From Thiohalocapsa sp963704155 (lineage in GTDB: Bacteria; Pseudomonadota; Gammaproteobacteria; Chromatiales; Chromatiaceae): a stretch of 64,000 nt of DNA. A program made the translations under genes and the position numbers. Shown here piece by piece: positions 36,069-44,483 of this stretch. The notes under the pieces are model-generated. The model was given only the letters and a program-made list of their open reading frames with translations, did no database searches and was not told the origin of the DNA. Where the stretch lies: positions 8,396-72,395 of the forward strand of contig CAVPHF010000004.1 of the NCBI GenBank assembly GCA_963704155.1, given 5' to 3'. Every line of letters begins with the position of its first letter. Within the stretch, counting starts at the first letter, position 1.

Positions 36069-36502
36069 TCGGTCTCCTGCAGCGGGTCCGTGAGGCGCGG
36101 GTGGAAGTCGACGGTGAGACCGTCGGTGCCATCGATCGCGGGCTGTTGGTGTTGATCGGCGTGCAGGCCGGCGATGACTCGACGCGAGCGGTGCGTCTGC
36201 TCGAACGGCTGCTCGGTTATCGCGTATTCCCGGATGCCGCGGGCAAGATGAATCTCAGCCTGCGCGACATCGGCGGCGGGCTGCTGTTGGTGCCGCAGTT
36301 CACGCTGGCGGCGAACACGCGAAAGGGTACCCGCGCCAGCTTCACGTCCGCCGCGCCGCCGCACGAGGGACAGCGGCTGTTCGACCTGCTGGTGCAGCAG
36401 GCCCATGCCGGGCATCAGCCGGTCGCGACCGGGCGCTTCGGCGCGGACATGCAGGTGAGCCTGATCAATGATGGGCCCGTGACCTTCTGGCTCGAGAGTT
36501 AG
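36065..36502 (+). CDS. dtd: D-aminoacyl-tRNA deacylase
   Basis: It hydrolyses D-aminoacyl-tRNA and glycyl-tRNA(Ala), a proofreading step in the cytoplasm. The 145-residue protein starts MIGLLQRVREARVEVDGE. It has the active-site strand LLLVPQFTLAANTRKGTRASF, where the family usually has S-Q-F-T-L (here P-Q-F-T-L, with the catalytic Thr retained). The Gly-Pro chirality motif is in NDGPVTFWLES. It is translationally coupled to the iminopeptidase gene by a four-base overlap. Confidence 0.93.
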   Translation: MIGLLQRVREARVEVDGETVGAIDRGLLVLIGVQAGDDSTRAVRLLERLLGYRVFPDAAGKMNLSLRDIGGGLLLVPQFTLAANTRKGTRASFTSAAPPHEGQRLFDLLVQQAHAGHQPVATGRFGADMQVSLINDGPVTFWLES

Positions 36503-36707
36503 ACGGCGGCGGCGCACATGTCTCTGCCTCAGGCCGTCGAGTCTTGCCGCTAAACCGGCGTGCTCCTTAATCACCGGGCCAATGGCCCAGCTGTCGGCGA
36601 TGACTGCGAGCCGTTACGCTCGGCGCGTGCGAAACGCCGCGGTGCGTTCGGTATACAATTGGCCAGATCGGGCTGTTTGGCCGGGCCGCGACCAAGGTCT
36701 CGGTCCT

Positions 36708-36728
36708 CGAAACTCGAAACTCGAAACT
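36708..36728. repeat. Three tandem copies of a 7-bp unit upstream of hisB
   Basis: CGAAACT is repeated three times without interruption, ending about 25 bases before the hisB start codon. A TATACAAT box precedes it at 36651-36658. The copy number could vary by slippage and change the promoter-to-start spacing. Confidence 0.8.
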
Positions 36729-36753
36729 CGCTTTTCCCAACCCCGAGGCAGTC

Positions 36754-37359
36754 GTGAGCGACAAACCGACCCAGCGCACCGCGCAGATTGAGCGCAACAC
36801 ACTCGAGACGCAGATCCGCGTCGGCCTGAACTTGGACGGCAGCGGCCGCGCAAGGCTCGAGACCGGCGTGCCCTTCCTGGATCACATGCTGGATCAGGTG
36901 GCGCGGCACGGGCTCATCGATCTGGATATCGCCGCCGAAGGCGATCTGCATATCGACGCGCATCACACCGTCGAGGACGTCGGCATTACCCTGGGGCAGG
37001 CACTGGCGCGGGCGATCGGCGACAAGAAGGGCATTCGTCGTTATGGCCATGCCTATGTCCCGCTCGACGAGGCACTGTCGCGCGTGGTCATCGACCTGTC
37101 CGGCCGTCCCGGCCTGACCTTCAATGTCAGTTTCACGCGTGCGATGATCGGGGGCTTCGATGTCGATCTGTTCCAGGAATTCTTCCGCGGTCTGGTCAAC
37201 CACGCCGCGATGACGCTGCACATCGACAACCTGCGCGGTGACAACGCCCATCATCAGGCCGAAACCGTGTTCAAGGCGTTCGGCCGTGCGCTGCGCATGG
37301 CCGTGGAGCCCGATCCGCGCATGGGCGGCATCATGCCTTCCACCAAGGGCTCGCTCTAG
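36754..37359 (+). CDS. hisB: Imidazoleglycerol-phosphate dehydratase
   Basis: The sixth step of histidine synthesis, converting IGP to imidazole-acetol phosphate. The 201-residue monofunctional enzyme has VPFLDHMLDQVARHG, the manganese-binding DAHHTVEDVGITLGQAL and its pseudo-repeat DNAHHQAETVFKAFGRAL, and ends PSTKGSL as usual. It starts at GTG 36754. It would normally be followed by hisH, but here a 224-base non-coding stretch separates it from hisA. Confidence 0.95.
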   Translation: MSDKPTQRTAQIERNTLETQIRVGLNLDGSGRARLETGVPFLDHMLDQVARHGLIDLDIAAEGDLHIDAHHTVEDVGITLGQALARAIGDKKGIRRYGHAYVPLDEALSRVVIDLSGRPGLTFNVSFTRAMIGGFDVDLFQEFFRGLVNHAAMTLHIDNLRGDNAHHQAETVFKAFGRALRMAVEPDPRMGGIMPSTKGSL

Positions 37360-37583
37360 CGACCGTCGGAGGGCCTGGGGGCGTCCACAATAGTCGCCGT
37401 GGCCCAAAGCTGGCGAGGCGATGCTGCAAATGGGCCGAGCGGGGAGCGCCAGGGGCCTATGCTGCGTCTCCGCGCGGAGCCGCGTCCCTTGGCCCTGGCT
37501 AATTGACGCCAAAGTTTGACGAACCTGGAAGCAGTCCGTGCTCCCAGGCATCCTAATCCCTCTGCCCAGGACGGAGTCGCCAG
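37360..37583. other. Non-coding gap where hisH would be expected
   Basis: Gammaproteobacterial his operons usually have hisH between hisB and hisA. Neither strand here shows a glutaminase GxCxG motif or any hisH-like remnant. The 224 bases are GC-rich with short inverted stretches but no clear element. Confidence 0.55.
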
Positions 37584-38312
37584 ATGCTTCTGATCCCAGC
37601 CATCGACCTCAAGGACGGCAAGTGCGTCCGCTTGCGTCAGGGGCGCATGGACGATGAAACCGTCTTCTCCGACCAGCCGGTCGAGATGGCCCGTCGCTGG
37701 GTCGATGCCGGTGCCCGCCGTCTGCACCTGGTCGACCTCAACGGCGCCTTCGCCGGTGAGCCCGTCAATGGCGATGCCATTCGTGCCATTGCAGCCGCCT
37801 TCCCGACGCTGCCGATCCAGGTTGGCGGCGGCATCCGCGACGAACGCACCATTGCCGCCTACCTAGACGCTGGCGTCAGCTGGTGCATCATCGGCACCCA
37901 GGCAGTGAAGGAGCCGGAATTCGTCGGCCGCGCCTGCCGCGCCTTTCCCGGCAACGTCATCGTCGGTCTGGATGCCAAGGACGGGCAGGTGGCCATCAAT
38001 GGCTGGGCGGCGATCACCGATCATCGCGTCGACGACTTGGCGAGACGCTTCGAGAATGATGGTGTCGATGCCATCGTCTACACCGATATTGGCCGCGACG
38101 GCATGATGACCGGTCCCAACGTCGAGGCCACGCAACGCCTGGCCGACGCCATCGCCGTGCCTGTGATCGCCTCCGGCGGTATCACCCACCTGGACGACGT
38201 GCGTGCACTCGCTGCCGTGGCCGACCACGGTATCATCGGGGCCATCACCGGGCGCGCCATCTACGAGGGCACGCTCGACTTCGCCGAGGGGCAGCGCATT
38301 GCCGACGGTTGA
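37584..38312 (+). CDS. hisA: Phosphoribosylformimino-5-aminoimidazole carboxamide ribotide isomerase
   Basis: Amadori isomerisation of ProFAR to PRFAR, the fourth step of histidine synthesis. It is a TIM barrel of 242 residues with LIPAIDLKDGKCVRL (catalytic Asp8), LPIQVGGGIRDERTI, the second catalytic Asp in IVYTDIGRDGMMTGPN, and the phosphate site PVIASGGITHLDD. The length is normal. The expected downstream neighbour hisF is absent. Confidence 0.95.
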   Translation: MLLIPAIDLKDGKCVRLRQGRMDDETVFSDQPVEMARRWVDAGARRLHLVDLNGAFAGEPVNGDAIRAIAAAFPTLPIQVGGGIRDERTIAAYLDAGVSWCIIGTQAVKEPEFVGRACRAFPGNVIVGLDAKDGQVAINGWAAITDHRVDDLARRFENDGVDAIVYTDIGRDGMMTGPNVEATQRLADAIAVPVIASGGITHLDDVRALAAVADHGIIGAITGRAIYEGTLDFAEGQRIADG

Positions 38313-38393
38313 GCGGCAGTCTGCGGTGCGGCGAGGTCGCTCCGCCCGAATTCGGGTGATGGCATTCCCGCTTTGACGCTTCGAGGAGTCCCC

Positions 38394-38711
38394 ATGTCCG
38401 ATGTCCTGAACCGCCTTTCCGATGTCCTCGAGGAGCGCAAAACGGCCGATCCCGATTCGTCATACGTCGCCAAGCTGTATGCGAAGGGCTTGGATGCGAT
38501 CCTGAAGAAGATCGGTGAGGAGGCAACCGAGACCGTGATGGCCGGCAAGGACGGCGATGCGGACAAGATTATCTACGAGGTTGCAGACCTCTGGTTTCAC
38601 TCACTCGTGCTCCTGTCGCAGCAGGGCTTGCATCCAAACGCCGTGCTGGAGGAGCTTGACAGGCGGTTCGGCCTCTCCGGCCTTGCGGAAAAGGCGAGCC
38701 GCACCAACTAA
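38394..38711 (+). CDS. hisE: Phosphoribosyl-ATP pyrophosphatase
   Basis: It hydrolyses PR-ATP to PR-AMP, the second step of histidine synthesis. The 105-residue protein, MazG-like in fold, has SYVAKLYAKGLDAILKKIGEEATE, with the metal-binding Glu residues EExxE, and EVADLWFHSLVLL. ATG 38394 follows GAGGAG; the frame is open to 38373. It is monofunctional: the fused or adjacent hisI (PR-AMP cyclohydrolase) is missing from the locus. It leads into the tat operon, as in many Chromatiales. Confidence 0.93.
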   Translation: MSDVLNRLSDVLEERKTADPDSSYVAKLYAKGLDAILKKIGEEATETVMAGKDGDADKIIYEVADLWFHSLVLLSQQGLHPNAVLEELDRRFGLSGLAEKASRTN

Positions 38712-39021
38712 TCGTCCGCGAACGGGACTTTCGCCGATTCTGACGGGAGCTCGCGCCTAGGCACCGAGATCGGCACTCTGTATGGTGCTCGGGTCTCAGC
38801 CCGCACCAGGCACCGGCATCCTGGGTCGCGATTGCCGAGGCGATAGCGCCCACCATTGCGCAAGACCTATCGCGATTGCGGTATGATCGCGCATTCGCGA
38901 GAACCCCGGCAGACGGATGGCGCTTGCTGCAGTCGCGTCTGTTCAGGGATTCGGCAGCTTATCGAACACCACTCAAAGCGTTTATTGACCACCCTCTGGC
39001 TGGTGGTCGCGGAGGTCCTTC
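38712..39021. other. Intergenic region upstream of tatA
   Basis: This stretch of 310 bases between hisE and tatA has no credible gene. A TATGAT hexamer at about 38881 could be a -10 element for tatABC, but its -35 partner is unclear. GGAGG at 39010 is the tatA ribosome site. Confidence 0.4.
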
Positions 39022-39291
39022 ATGGGTATGGGCGGAATCAGTATCTGGCAGTTGTTGATCGTGTTGGTGATCGTGCTGTTGTTGTTCGGCACCAAGAGGT
39101 TGAAGAACATCGGTTCCGATCTCGGCGGCGCGGTGAAGGGCTTTCGTTCGGCCATGGGAGGCGATGGCGATAAGGACAAGGAAGCCGAGGAGCCGCAACA
39201 AATCGAAAACGCTGCCGATAGCGTCAAGGCGGAGCGCAAGGCCGAGGCCGATCCGGTGGCCGCTAAGCCGGCAGACAAGGGCAAGGTCTAG
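39022..39291 (+). CDS. tatA: Sec-independent protein translocase TatA
   Basis: The pore-forming subunit of the twin-arginine system. The 89-residue protein has one N-terminal membrane helix (ISIWQLLIVLVIVLLLFG), the hinge GTKRLKNIGSDLGGAVKGF and a charged, Lys/Glu-rich cytoplasmic tail. ATG 39022 follows GGAGG. tatB begins 30 bases downstream. Confidence 0.95.
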   Translation: MGMGGISIWQLLIVLVIVLLLFGTKRLKNIGSDLGGAVKGFRSAMGGDGDKDKEAEEPQQIENAADSVKAERKAEADPVAAKPADKGKV

Positions 39292-39320
39292 CCCCTGTCT
39301 GATTGAGTGGAGACGCCGCG

Positions 39321-39689
39321 ATGTTCGACATTGGCGCCCTCGAGTTGGTCCTCATCGGCGTGGTCGCCCTGCTCGTGGTCGGGCCGGAACGGTTGCCGAA
39401 GGTCGCTCGCACGGCTGGCGTCTGGCTGGGCCGCGGGCGACGTGCATTCCTATCGATAAAGGACGAGATCGACCGTGAGATCAAGGCCGATGAGCTAAAG
39501 GAGATCCTCCGCAAGCAGGCGGAGAGCAATCCGCTCGAGAGCATCATTGAGGACAGTGGCGCGCTCCGGTCCGGGCAGAAAGGCGCCAGGCCTGCAGAGG
39601 CCGGCAAACCGCGGCCCGACGCCGACCGGCTGTCGTCGCAGTCAGCCAAGTCCGTCGCAGCTGCCAAGTCGGGCGACGACGAGCCCTAG
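39321..39689 (+). CDS. tatB: Sec-independent protein translocase TatB
   Basis: The receptor-complex subunit of the twin-arginine system. The 122-residue protein starts MFDIGALELVLIGVVALLVVGPERLP, with the TatB-specific Glu in the membrane helix and the GPERLP hinge. An amphipathic helix and an acidic, disordered tail follow. ATG 39321 is the family start; an upstream start at 39303 is ignored. A small hairpin lies directly at its stop codon. Confidence 0.94.
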   Translation: MFDIGALELVLIGVVALLVVGPERLPKVARTAGVWLGRGRRAFLSIKDEIDREIKADELKEILRKQAESNPLESIIEDSGALRSGQKGARPAEAGKPRPDADRLSSQSAKSVAAAKSGDDEP

Positions 39690-39709
39690 GCGATTTGACA
39701 GAAACCGCC
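39689..39709. repeat. Small intergenic hairpin, copy 2 of a dispersed motif
   Basis: GGCGATTT-GACAG-AAACCGCC overlaps the last base of the tatB stop codon. It matches the hairpin at 16180-16201 closely, with the same loop sequence ACAG. Confidence 0.5.
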
Positions 39710-39858
39710 GAAGCGCCGAGACCGCTTCCTAGACGCGCCGCCGCGCCTTTGCGGTCCCCGACGTATCGATGGGCTGACTTGATCCGACCGAGCCTTTCCT
39801 TACCAGGCCGCGCCGCGCCTACTGCATCCACCATGACTTGCCGACCAAACAAGCCCCG

Positions 39859-41043
39859 ATGAGCCTGCCAGCACCGAACGGACCATCCGACGAGGGTCTC
39901 GGCGGCGAACAGCCGTTCATGTCGCACCTGGTGGAGCTGCGCGACCGCCTGCTGCGGATGGTCGTCGCCATCTTGCTGGTGTTCCTGGTGCTGTTCCCGT
40001 TCGCGAACGAGATCTACACCTTCGTTGCCGAGCCCATCCGTGCGCAGCTGCCGGAAGGCTCGCAGATGATCGCAACCCAGGTCGCGTCGCCTTTCCTGAC
40101 GCCGTTCAAGTTGGCCCTGGTCGCGGCCGTGTTCGTCGCGATGCCCTATCTGCTCTATCAGCTTTGGGGGTTCGTCGCTCCCGGTCTCTATACCCACGAG
40201 AAGCGCTTGGCGGTGCCGCTGCTGGCGTCCAGTATCGTGCTCTTCTACTTGGGAATGGCGTTTGCTTACTTCGTCGTCTTCCCGCTGGTGTTCGGCTTCT
40301 TCACGGCCGTGACTCCGGATGGCGTCGCGCAGATGCCAGACATCGCCTTCTATCTCGAGTTTGTGCTCAAGCTGTTCTTCGCGTTCGGCATCGCATTCGA
40401 GATACCGATCGCGACTATTTTGTTGGTCGCGGTCGGAGCAACCACGCCAAAGGCGCTCGCCCAGAAGCGGCCCTATGTGATTGTCGGCGTCTTCGTCGCC
40501 GGTATGCTGCTGACGCCGCCGGACGTGGTCAGCCAGACCCTCTTGGCCATCCCGATGTGGCTGCTGTATGAGGCGGGCATCTTCTTTTCGCGATTCTTCA
40601 CTCGTCGGCAGTCGGATGCTGGGGAGATCGCCGGGAACAACGGCGACAGCGGCAACGGCGCGCCGCGGGCTGACGCGGGTCGCGATCCTAATCCACAGCC
40701 GCCCGCACCCAAGTCCGCGCGGCAGACCGGGCTTGCCGAGGTTGGCCGCGAGATCGATGGTGGCGACATGGACGAGCCGGGGCGCTATCGTCCGTTGACC
40801 ACGGATGAGATGAATGCCGAACTCGACGCGATCGAGGCCGATGAGGAGATCGCCGACATCCTGGAGTCGGGCCAGGATATGGTCGAGGAGTTGATTCTGC
40901 GCGCCAACGCGCTGCGGGCCGAAGGCAGCATCGGTTCCGCGCGGAATCTCCTCTACCGCGTGCTCGAAGACGGCGATGAGGATCAGCGGCAGGTGGCACG
41001 GAACATCCTCGCTCAGCTCGATCTCGATCCGTCGCCGATGTAG
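39859..41043 (+). CDS. tatC: Sec-independent protein translocase TatC with C-terminal extension
   Basis: The core twin-arginine signal receptor, with six membrane helices. Motifs are FMSHLVELRDRLLRMVVAI, the conserved Glu/Pro-containing ASPFLTPFKLAL, and GFVAPGLYTHEKR. The TatC part ends near residue 245 (AGIFFSRFF). A further 150 residues follow: a Pro/Gly-rich linker, an acidic segment, and a helical domain (ANALRAEGSIGSARNLLYRV, then DEDQRQVARNILAQL) that resembles the FimV C-terminal helical motif. ATG 39859 gives the usual start. Most TatC proteins are about 250 residues, so this is clearly extended. Confidence 0.92.
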   Translation: MSLPAPNGPSDEGLGGEQPFMSHLVELRDRLLRMVVAILLVFLVLFPFANEIYTFVAEPIRAQLPEGSQMIATQVASPFLTPFKLALVAAVFVAMPYLLYQLWGFVAPGLYTHEKRLAVPLLASSIVLFYLGMAFAYFVVFPLVFGFFTAVTPDGVAQMPDIAFYLEFVLKLFFAFGIAFEIPIATILLVAVGATTPKALAQKRPYVIVGVFVAGMLLTPPDVVSQTLLAIPMWLLYEAGIFFSRFFTRRQSDAGEIAGNNGDSGNGAPRADAGRDPNPQPPAPKSARQTGLAEVGREIDGGDMDEPGRYRPLTTDEMNAELDAIEADEEIADILESGQDMVEELILRANALRAEGSIGSARNLLYRVLEDGDEDQRQVARNILAQLDLDPSPM

Positions 41044-41115
41044 GCGGCCGCCGCCGCGGTGTCGGAGACCGCGCCAAATCAACGCCGGACTGATTCCCAC
41101 GGGAGGGCTGCGACC

Positions 41116-42096
41116 ATGGCCGCCAGCCAGCAGATCCACTACAAACAGAACCGGCTCAAGCAGTTGCGAGCCTTTTGCCATGCCGCGCGTACCGGCAGTG
41201 TCAGCGCTGCCGCGGAGAAGATCTTTCTCAGTCAGCCCACGGTGTCTTTGCAGATCCAGGCGCTGGAGCGTGAATTCGATACCGTGTTGTTCGAGCGGCG
41301 CGGGCCGAAGATCCGTCTCACCCCGGAGGGGGAGCTGCTGTTCGAGCTCGCGCAGCCCTTGGTCGAAGGAATGGACAAGCTGCACGAGACCTTTTCGGTC
41401 CATTGCGGACGCATCGATCAGGGCACGCTGGATATCGCCGCCGGTGAGTCCACCATCCTCTATATCTTGCCGGAACCGGTTCGCCGATTCGCCCAACAGT
41501 ATCCGGGCATCGAGCTGCGGCTGCACAATGTCACCGGACGCGATGGGCTAGCAATGTTGCGGGCGGACGAGGTGGACTTGGCCTTCGGCTCGATGATCGA
41601 GGTCCCGGACGACGTCACCTATCGACCCGTCGTGACCTATGGTCCGATGCTGATTACCCCTGAAGATCATCCGCTGGCCAACAAAGAGGATGTCACGCTC
41701 GCTGACATCGCCGAGTACGGACTCATCCTCCCGCCACGCCACTTGAGCACCTGGCGACTGGTCGATCTGGTCTTTCGGCAGCATGATCTAGCCTACAAGG
41801 TCACGCTTGAGGCCGGCGGCTGGGAGGTGATCAAGACCTACGTCGAGCTGGGCCTGGGCATTTCCATCGTGACCGACGTCTGTCTGACCGGCAATGAGCG
41901 TCTCGGGTGCGTGCCGCTGGAGCAGCATTTTCCGCGTCGCAGCTATGGCATCGTGCTGAGACGTGGAAAGTTCTTGTCACCGCAAACGAAGAAGTTCCAG
42001 GAGATCCTGGATCAGGTGTTTCCGGAAGACGCGGCTCGGTCGGCGCGCCCGCAGCGCAGCGGTGAGGGCGATTGGGAAGATGGCCTGATGACCTGA
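41116..42096 (+). CDS. LysR-family transcriptional regulator
   Basis: The 326-residue regulator has an N-terminal winged helix-turn-helix (LKQLRAFCHAARTGSVSAAAEKIFLSQPTVSLQIQALE, given here only as the region at residues 14-51). The periplasmic-binding-like effector domain starts near residue 110 (GTLDIAAGESTILYILPEPV). ATG 41116 follows GGGAGGG. The effector-domain features (EVDLAFGSM, LITPEDHPLA) are CysB/CbbR-like but not diagnostic. It sits between tatC and the transglycosylase gene; the target genes are unknown. Confidence 0.88.
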   Translation: MAASQQIHYKQNRLKQLRAFCHAARTGSVSAAAEKIFLSQPTVSLQIQALEREFDTVLFERRGPKIRLTPEGELLFELAQPLVEGMDKLHETFSVHCGRIDQGTLDIAAGESTILYILPEPVRRFAQQYPGIELRLHNVTGRDGLAMLRADEVDLAFGSMIEVPDDVTYRPVVTYGPMLITPEDHPLANKEDVTLADIAEYGLILPPRHLSTWRLVDLVFRQHDLAYKVTLEAGGWEVIKTYVELGLGISIVTDVCLTGNERLGCVPLEQHFPRRSYGIVLRRGKFLSPQTKKFQEILDQVFPEDAARSARPQRSGEGDWEDGLMT

Positions 42097-42107
42097 ATGG
42101 AGCACTG

Positions 42108-43298
42108 ATGCGCCTCCACCTCTCAAGACTCCTGTTCGCGTTATTCGGCTGTGGTCTTTTGCTGCTGCAGGGCTGCGCTGGCGGTGATCGCGGCGGCGAT
42201 CCTGCCTTCGAGCAATCCGAGACCTTCCCTATGCCGGCAGGGCTGGAGCCCAATGTCGCTTTCTGGCGCAATGTATATGCCAAGTGGAGCCGACGTCAGG
42301 TGGCCATTCACGACAATAGCTACTTGGGACTCATCTATGAGGTCGTCGACCTGCCCGGGCCGATCGAGGCGAGCTATACGCGGGCGCAAAAAGACTTCTT
42401 GCGTGCGTTGAAGGACCGCTGGAGCGACCGGCTGCGGCTGCTCGAGCGCAAGGTCGCGAGTCGACAGCGCCTCAGTCCGACCGAGCAGGACTTGAAGAAG
42501 ACCATCGAGTCCAAGGCGGGGCCCCGCGCCCTGTTCGGCGCCTCCGAGCGGGTCCGCAGTCAACGCGGGTTGCGCGAGCGCTTCCGCAAGGGGCTCGAGG
42601 TCAGCGGCAGATACGATGCCAAGTTCCGCGACATCTTCCGGCGGCATGGCCTGCCTGAGGACTTGGCCTATCTGCCGCACGTCGAGTCATCCTTTCAGCT
42701 CAACGCGCGCTCGAGTGCGGGTGCATCCGGTATTTGGCAGTTCATCCGCTCGACCGGACGGCAGTACATGACCGTCAACAGCAGCATCGATGAGCGGCTC
42801 GATCCGGTCGTGGCCGCCGATGGCGCCGCGCGTTACCTGAAGAAATCCTATAAATCGTTGCGTTCCTGGCCGCTGGCGCTGACCTCCTACAACCACGGTC
42901 TGGGCGGAATGCTGCGTGCCAAGGAGCGCTATGGCGACGACATCGCGCGCATTGTCACGAACTACGATGGGCGCTACTTCGGCTTCGCGTCACGGAATTT
43001 TTACGCGGAGTTTCTGGCGGCGCGGCATGTCGCGCGCAATAAGGACCGCTATTTCCCGGAGGGTGTGCGTCTGGAGCCACCGCTCAGCGATCAGCCTGTC
43101 GTGCTGCGCTACGCGGTCACGGTCGACGAGTTGTCAAGGCATTACCGGGTGCCGCGGTCAGCGCTGGAGTCGCGCAATCCGGCCTGGCAGCGCTCGGTGC
43201 GTCGCGGCGCGCGCCCGGTGCCGGCCGGCGCCACGGTCTGGGTGCCCTCGGCCGCGGCGCGGGTGGCGTCAGGTCAGCCGCGTCCGAGCCTGTTCTAG
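42108..43298 (+). CDS. MltD-like membrane-bound lytic transglycosylase
   Basis: It cleaves peptidoglycan strands with formation of 1,6-anhydro ends. The 396-residue lipoprotein has a signal peptide with lipobox LLQGC (Cys about residue 21). The SLT domain has the catalytic Glu in LPHVESSFQLNARS, then GASGIWQFIRSTGRQY and SYNHGLGGM. The C-terminal YAVTVDELSRHYRVPRSALESRN segment resembles a LysM motif, as in MltD, but only one partial copy is visible. GGAG lies at seven bases before ATG 42108. Confidence 0.88.
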   Translation: MRLHLSRLLFALFGCGLLLLQGCAGGDRGGDPAFEQSETFPMPAGLEPNVAFWRNVYAKWSRRQVAIHDNSYLGLIYEVVDLPGPIEASYTRAQKDFLRALKDRWSDRLRLLERKVASRQRLSPTEQDLKKTIESKAGPRALFGASERVRSQRGLRERFRKGLEVSGRYDAKFRDIFRRHGLPEDLAYLPHVESSFQLNARSSAGASGIWQFIRSTGRQYMTVNSSIDERLDPVVAADGAARYLKKSYKSLRSWPLALTSYNHGLGGMLRAKERYGDDIARIVTNYDGRYFGFASRNFYAEFLAARHVARNKDRYFPEGVRLEPPLSDQPVVLRYAVTVDELSRHYRVPRSALESRNPAWQRSVRRGARPVPAGATVWVPSAAARVASGQPRPSLF

Positions 43299-43417
43299 TC
43301 TCGCGTGATGCTCCTCGACCCTTGTTCCCGACTGATTCCGGGCCGGTATGTCGCTGCCTGCGGCCACCTCCTGAATCCTATCTTCTTTGTCTGGCCGTGG
43401 TCGAGAGGTCTGCGCTG

Positions 43418-43987
43418 ATGTCCATCAAATCCGATCGTTGGATCCGTCGCATGGCCGCGGAGCAAGGGATGATCGAGCCCTTCGTGTCCGGCCAGATCAG
43501 AGAATCCGAGAATGGCGAGCGACTGATCTCGTACGGCACCTCGAGCTATGGCTACGACATCCGTTGTGCCGATGAATTCAAGATCTTCACCAATATCAAT
43601 TCCGCGGTCGTTGACCCGAAGAACTTCGACTCGTCGAGCTTTGTCAATCTGCAATCGGATGTCTGCATCATCCCACCCAATTCCTTTGCGTTGGCGCGCA
43701 CGGTCGAGTATTTCCGCATTCCGCGCAATGTGCTTACCATTTGTCTCGGCAAGTCGACCTATGCACGCTGCGGAATCATCGTCAATGTGACACCGCTCGA
43801 GCCCGAGTGGGAAGGGCACGTGACCCTGGAGTTCTCGAATACAACGCCCTTGCCGGCCAAGGTCTACGCCAACGAGGGCGTCGCGCAGATCTTATTCCTC
43901 GAATCCGACGAGATCTGCGAGACCTCCTATCGGGATCGCGGCGGCAAGTACCAGGGGCAGACTGGCGTGACCTTGCCGAAACCCTGA
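43418..43987 (+). CDS. dcd: dCTP deaminase
   Basis: It deaminates dCTP to dUTP for thymidylate synthesis. The 189-residue protein carries SYGTSSYGYDIRCADEF, the active-site stretch GKSTYARCGIIVNVTPLEPE with the catalytic Glu in WEGHVTLEFSN, and ends GGKYQGQTGVTLPKP like other proteobacterial Dcd proteins. ATG 43418 is supported by GAGAGG about ten bases upstream. It stands immediately before the scrambled accessory patch. Confidence 0.95.
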   Translation: MSIKSDRWIRRMAAEQGMIEPFVSGQIRESENGERLISYGTSSYGYDIRCADEFKIFTNINSAVVDPKNFDSSSFVNLQSDVCIIPPNSFALARTVEYFRIPRNVLTICLGKSTYARCGIIVNVTPLEPEWEGHVTLEFSNTTPLPAKVYANEGVAQILFLESDEICETSYRDRGGKYQGQTGVTLPKP

Positions 43988-44082
43988 TGGCAGCATCTCC
44001 TTCGTGACCAAGGCCGCCCCGGCGCAGGGGACCCTTGCCGATATCGGCGCGCCCGCCACGCCACCACCGATCGTACTGTCCG

Positions 44083-44172
44083 CGAACCACCGGCCTGGGA
44101 TGATGATATCGTGCCGATGCCAGGCTGGACCTCATCGCCCAACCAGAGCCCGGCTTCCACTTCGACCAGCGA
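44083..44172 (+). pseudogene. Transposase-like C-terminal tail, copy A
   Basis: In one frame the sequence reads EPPAWDDDIVPMPGW. After a one-base loss at about 44126 it continues as DLIAQPEPGFHFDQR. This matches copy B at 56331-56441 position by position (PPAWEDDLGPMPHW, DLLKQPEPDVEFDQRIAW). Two diverged copies in decayed regions suggest the end of a mobile-element protein, but I cannot name the family. Confidence 0.45.
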
Positions 44173-44222
44173 CCCTCCGGGGAACCGCCGGTTTCGCTGA
44201 CAGATGGCGCCTCCGTTCCTGA

Positions 44223-44483
44223 TCTCGCGCCTGCTCGCCGTGCATCGAAATTTCCTCTCAAAGCTCCCCGGCGCTCGAGCACCACGCGCTGCATGCGCGC
44301 CACTCCACTGAGCGCACCCAGGCCTTGCTGGCCAAGGTCTACCGCGGCGGCCGGTTGCTCGGCCTGGCGCCGGTGATCCGAATGGCGCGCTTCCGCGCCA
44401 CGCTGCTGCTAGAGCCGAATGTGCGCCGGCGGCTGGATCCATGGATGGGTTCCTTCGCGCGTCACGTCACGAAGGTCTGTTGA
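44223..44483 (+). pseudogene. Unrecognised coding remnant
   Basis: An open frame without a usable start runs into TGA 44481-44483. It has coding-like composition: ALHARHSTERTQALLAKVY, then GGRLLGLAPVIRMARFRATL. The 'GGRLLGLAPV' strand recalls acyltransferase (GNAT/FemAB-like) folds, but the fragment is too short to assign. The left arm of the inverted-repeat element begins within its stop codon. Confidence 0.3.

Noticed and set aside
39544..41526. A 660-codon minus-strand frame
   Set aside because: It runs antisense across tatB, tatC and the LysR gene, all of which are certain. It is a GC-driven shadow.
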